A stretch of DNA of 64,000 nt from Roseateles_C aquae (GTDB lineage Bacteria > Pseudomonadota > Gammaproteobacteria > Burkholderiales > Burkholderiaceae_C). Position numbers and translations under genes: made by a program. Each line of letters begins with the position of its first letter. The first letter of the stretch is position 1. Below are positions 63,307 to 64,000 of this stretch, piece after piece. The stretch covers positions 153,159 to 217,158 of the forward strand of contig NZ_JAVXZY010000011.1 of assembly GCF_032337115.1 (NCBI RefSeq), in the 5' to 3' direction. The notes beneath the pieces were generated by a model, which made no database searches, was not told where the DNA came from, and saw nothing but the letters and a program-made list of their open reading frames with translations.

Positions 63307-63635
63307 CGTACGTTCCCTTGGAGGTGGCGAGGCGCAACTCAGGTCAGTGGGGCTTTGCCAAGACCTACAGCCGGCCGGATCGAATCTATCGACCTCCCTG
63401 TCATTGCCACTCGTTGCGGGCAATCCTAGGCTGTCAACACCTAGACGTTCGGGCTGAGCGGCCTGCCGTCGTGGCTCGACCCAAGCAAGTCATTCGGCAT
63501 CACTCGAACTGTCGCTGTTTCCTGATAAAGCAATGGGGAAAGGACAGAAACTAGCTGCCCAATTGAGGCAGACCTCTTTCCCTGATCTTGAATGTTGCAC
63601 GGATGAGCGTGTCCGAGCGTCACCAATAGTGGGGA

Positions 63636-63654
63636 TGAAACGCCCCGGATTCCG
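63636..63654 (+). repeat. IS3-type terminal sequence, copy 1
   Basis: TGAAACGCCCCGGATTCCG; matches copy 2 (63879-63897) in 17 of 19 positions, same orientation. TGAAnCGCCCCGG resembles ends of IS3-family elements (from memory). Confidence 0.6.
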
Positions 63655-63880
63655 CAAGCTCAACTTGATCGACGAAGCCAACCGCGAGGCGCTGTGCCTC
63701 GAGGTCGGCATCTCGATTCCATCGGCGCGGCTGATTCGAGCGTTGAACCGCCTGATCGAGTGGTATGACGCGCCGGACAGCGTCCGCATGGACAACGGCC
63801 CGGAGATGACCAGCCACGACTTCATCGAATGGGCTGCGGCCAAGGGCGTCAAGCTTAATCACATCGAGCCCGGCGAGCTG
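63650..63880 (+). pseudogene. Fragment of IS3-family transposase OrfB (integrase core)
   Basis: Only the central part of the DDE integrase domain is present: LNLIDEANREALCLEV with a core Asp, ARLIRALNRLIEWYDAP, RMDNGPEMTSHDFIEW with the second catalytic Asp, and LNHIEPGE, where the sequence is cut. The third catalytic residue (Glu in the usual FIERFN-type motif) is missing. It begins at one IS end-like sequence and is cut by another, so it is an inactive remnant. Confidence 0.85.
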
Positions 63881-63897
63881 AATCGCCCCGGATTTCG
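63879..63897 (+). repeat. IS3-type terminal sequence, copy 2 (left end of next IS)
   Basis: TGAATCGCCCCGGATTTCG, directly repeated from 63636. Thirty bases further is the OrfA start of an IS3-type element, so this is its likely left inverted repeat. Confidence 0.7.
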
Positions 63898-63926
63898 AGG
63901 AGGCTCCAACTCTGGAGAATGGAGCC

Positions 63927-64000
63927 ATGAAGAAGTCCCCGAAGTTTTCGCCTGAGGTGCGCGAGCGCGCGGTGCGTATGGTGCTGGAGCACCGCGCAGA
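63927..64000 (+). CDS. IS3-family transposase OrfA, cut by window edge
   Basis: 24 codons visible, beginning MKKSPKFSPEVRERAVRMVL, the start of the helix-turn-helix OrfA of IS3-group elements. GGAG lies just before the ATG. The element inserted into the OrfB fragment to its left and continues beyond the window. Confidence 0.85.
   Translation, partial: MKKSPKFSPEVRERAVRMVLEHRA

Overview
The window looks like a chromosomal segment of a high-GC betaproteobacterium of the order Burkholderiales, probably from the Roseateles/Rubrivivax/Leptothrix neighbourhood. This rests on general gene content and codon habits, not on a search. Genes are densely packed. There is no rRNA, CRISPR array or prophage. 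One tRNA gene is present.

Layout. 1-9.1 kb: the 3' part of radA, a periplasmic-binding-protein/CHASE-PAS-GGDEF pair, ilvE with small housekeeping genes, a YheT-type hydrolase and a membrane-anchored cytochrome c. 9.3-15.3 kb: tRNA-Arg(CCG) followed by a cluster that looks like an accessory insertion: a TIGR01777-type SDR fused to a membrane domain, a DUF4166 protein, and a sensor kinase with a sigma-54 activator. 15.5-18.4 kb: a Met/His-rich CpxP/Spy-like protein with its own OmpR-type two-component system. 19.7-24.0 kb: the Anbu operon (ATP-grasp, alpha-E, transglutaminase, Anbu peptidase) behind a very good sigma-54 promoter. 24-31 kb: GNAT, PhzF/LysR, nadC, an FAH-family hydrolase, rlpA and an SDR. 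31.2-35.2 kb: three diguanylate cyclases, two of them tandem paralogues. 35.4-38 kb: mmsA with a divergent LysR gene and a perfect operator palindrome. 38.0-38.15 kb: a candidate small RNA with three hairpins. 38-49 kb: oxidoreductase, two UPF0149 paralogues, a decayed S9 peptidase, an Hsp70-family protein, dadA/argP, a universal stress protein, a phosphoesterase and a LysR gene. 49.8-51.7 kb: GTP-dependent PEP carboxykinase.

53.2-61.7 kb is one leftward alpha-mannoside utilisation operon: LacI regulator, AGE-family isomerase, PfkB kinase, GH47 and GH92 alpha-mannosidases, and a FucP-type sugar permease. The predicted flow is alpha-mannan or high-mannose glycan to mannose, then fructose, then fructose-6-phosphate. 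Its upstream flank (61.9-64 kb) carries mobile-element debris, an unrecognised coiled-coil membrane protein and nested IS3-type fragments.

Two scattered-repeat observations stand out. An ~80-bp hairpin-rich module occurs three times, each copy starting at or next to the stop codon of a gene. A different palindromic repeat forms the 5' end of the GH92 gene. All family calls come from reading the sequence; no database search was run.
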